NCBI RefSeq assembly: GCF_046292685.1
Contig: NZ_JBKBQM010000038.1
Coordinates: 1-32,288, forward strand
Source: Wagnerdoeblera sp046292685
GTDB lineage: Bacteria; Pseudomonadota; Alphaproteobacteria; Rhodobacterales; Rhodobacteraceae
DNA length: 32,288 bases
Direction: 5' to 3'
Part shown: positions 31,468 through 32,288 of the stretch, piece by piece
Layout: every line of letters begins with the position of its first letter
Numbering within the stretch: the stretch's first letter is position 1
Position numbers and translations under genes: made by a program
Notes under the pieces: model-generated
Databases searched by the model: none
What the model was told of the DNA's origin: nothing
The model's input: the letters and a program-made list of their open reading frames with translations, nothing else

Positions 31468-32106
31468 ATGCTGACCGTGCTGGTCGATTACGACAGCGGC
31501 AACCTGCACTCGGCCCAAAAGGCGTTTCAGCGCATGGCCGCAGAAACCGACGCCGGCGCGGTGCTGGTTTCCAGCCGGCCCGAAGATGTGGCCCGCGCCA
31601 CCCGCGTGGTGCTGCCGGGCGACGGGGCCTTTCCGGCCTGCCGCCAGGCGCTGAGCGATCATGCCGGCCTGTACGAAGCCATCGCCGAGGCCGTGACCCA
31701 GCGCGCGGTGCCGTTTCTGGGCATCTGCGTGGGCATGCAGATGCTGGCAACCTTGGGGCGCGAATACCGCGATACCGCGGGCTTCGGCTGGATCGACGGC
31801 GAGGTCACGCGGATCAGGCCCGCCGACCCGGCGCTGAAGGTGCCGCACATGGGCTGGAACGACCTGATCGTCGACCGCGCCCACCCGGTGCTGGAAGGCA
31901 TCAAGACCGGCGACCACGCCTATTTCGTGCATTCCTACGCGATGCGGGTGGCCGACCCGGCGCATCTGCTGGCGCATGTGGATTATGCCGGCCCCGTGAC
32001 CGCCATCGTCGGGCGCGACACCATCGTCGGCACCCAGTTCCACCCGGAGAAATCCCAGGCCACGGGGCTGCGGCTGATTGGCAATTTCCTGCGCTGGCGC
32101 CCCTGA
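31468..32106 (+). CDS. hisH: HisH, glutaminase subunit of IGP synthase
   Basis: This 212-residue class I glutamine amidotransferase supplies ammonia to HisF for imidazoleglycerol phosphate synthesis. The nucleophile is Cys87 in FLGICVGMQML; His192 and Glu194 in QFHPEKSQ complete the triad, and VLPGDGAFPAC and VPHMGWNDL are family stretches. GAAAGGA precedes the ATG at 31468. The window then runs into what looks like an insertion sequence, so it is unclear whether hisF follows. Confidence 0.97.
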   Translation: MLTVLVDYDSGNLHSAQKAFQRMAAETDAGAVLVSSRPEDVARATRVVLPGDGAFPACRQALSDHAGLYEAIAEAVTQRAVPFLGICVGMQMLATLGREYRDTAGFGWIDGEVTRIRPADPALKVPHMGWNDLIVDRAHPVLEGIKTGDHAYFVHSYAMRVADPAHLLAHVDYAGPVTAIVGRDTIVGTQFHPEKSQATGLRLIGNFLRWRP

Positions 32107-32147
32107 CCTTGCGGGGCACCCGCGCGGAGGGGGCGAGCGGTGCCTAG

Positions 32148-32288
32148 CAGGCTGCTGAAGAAGTCCACGAGGCGGAACAGTTTTCCCTCTGTTTGGGCGG
32201 CAGCGGTGAGCGTCGTGCTGGTCGAGGCGAGGTATGGGTGCCCGATGCCACCCCTCGTCGTCATGGGGCCAGCAGCCGGGGCAGTCGG
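32148..32288 (-). mobile_element. End of a probable insertion sequence
   Basis: From 32148 the plus strand reads CAGGCTGCTGAAGAAGTCC, directly after CTAG. The GGCTG-TTGAA/GCTGAAGAAGTC type of end is common for the terminal repeats of IS1182-like elements. The element would extend right, out of the window. Codon pattern changes here compared with hisH. Only one end is seen, so the family and the second terminal repeat cannot be checked. Confidence 0.5.
32261..32288 (-). CDS. Possible C-terminus of a transposase (partial)
   Basis: On the minus strand the last codons before a TGA at 32263-32261 read RLPRLLAP. This would fit the end of a transposase such as those of IS1182-like elements, followed by a short noncoding stretch to the terminal repeat at 32150. 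Eight residues are too few to prove it. Confidence 0.3.

Overview
The window is GC-rich chromosomal DNA, about two thirds G+C by eye, densely packed with genes. Its content and order point to an alphaproteobacterium of the Rhodobacter/Paracoccus type (Rhodobacterales). The grounds are an iscR-suf gene order typical of that group, an IscR without the usual cysteine cluster, heterotetrameric sarcosine oxidase soxBDAG, and several families common there (DUF2237, an XRE regulator with a DUF2083-like tail, YIP1 pairs). The genus cannot be named from sequence reading alone.

Layout. Positions 1-1145 hold the tail of an Asp/Gly/His-rich protein, a second small exported protein with an Asp/Gly-rich tail, and a membrane-anchored LuxR-type regulator. 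A leftward group at 1127-3044 encodes an Hsp70/YegD-like ATPase, a double-CDGSH iron-sulfur protein and a DUF2237 protein. The rightward sarcosine oxidase operon soxB-soxD-soxA-soxG fills 3221-8220, behind a leader with three hairpins. A 640-base gap with an AT-rich island leads into an accessory-looking region (8888-15358): two large RTX proteins that converge on a tRNA-Arg(CCG) gene, with strong hairpins on both sides.

From 24792 down to 15444 runs a leftward iron-sulfur cluster: iscR, a class I cysteine desulfurase, sufB, a YbjQ-family gene, a methyltransferase-like gene, a small membrane protein, sufC, sufD, two YIP1 membrane proteins and sufS. SufS and the desulfurase supply sulfur, SufBCD is the assembly scaffold and IscR is the likely regulator. 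No sufE, sufA or sufT gene is seen in the window. To the right of iscR a rightward operon (24980-27988) encodes an alpha/beta hydrolase, a 77-residue protein, an HD-domain nucleotidase-like protein, a PPK2 kinase and a TetR regulator. After that come hisA (leftward), a secreted DUF2147 protein, an XRE regulator, and hisB-hisH (rightward). The right edge looks like the end of an insertion sequence.

The strongest unexplained signals are these. Two 17-base Irr-box-like dyads agree at 14 positions: one lies in the iscR upstream region, the other inside the cysteine desulfurase coding region within a run of rare AT-rich codons. A short motif, TTCACCTTG-N3/4-AAATATCC, recurs three times between genes. 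The exported acidic proteins sit next to a membrane-tethered LuxR regulator. RTX protein 1 contains six divergent repeats followed by exactly twenty unbroken RTX nonapeptides.
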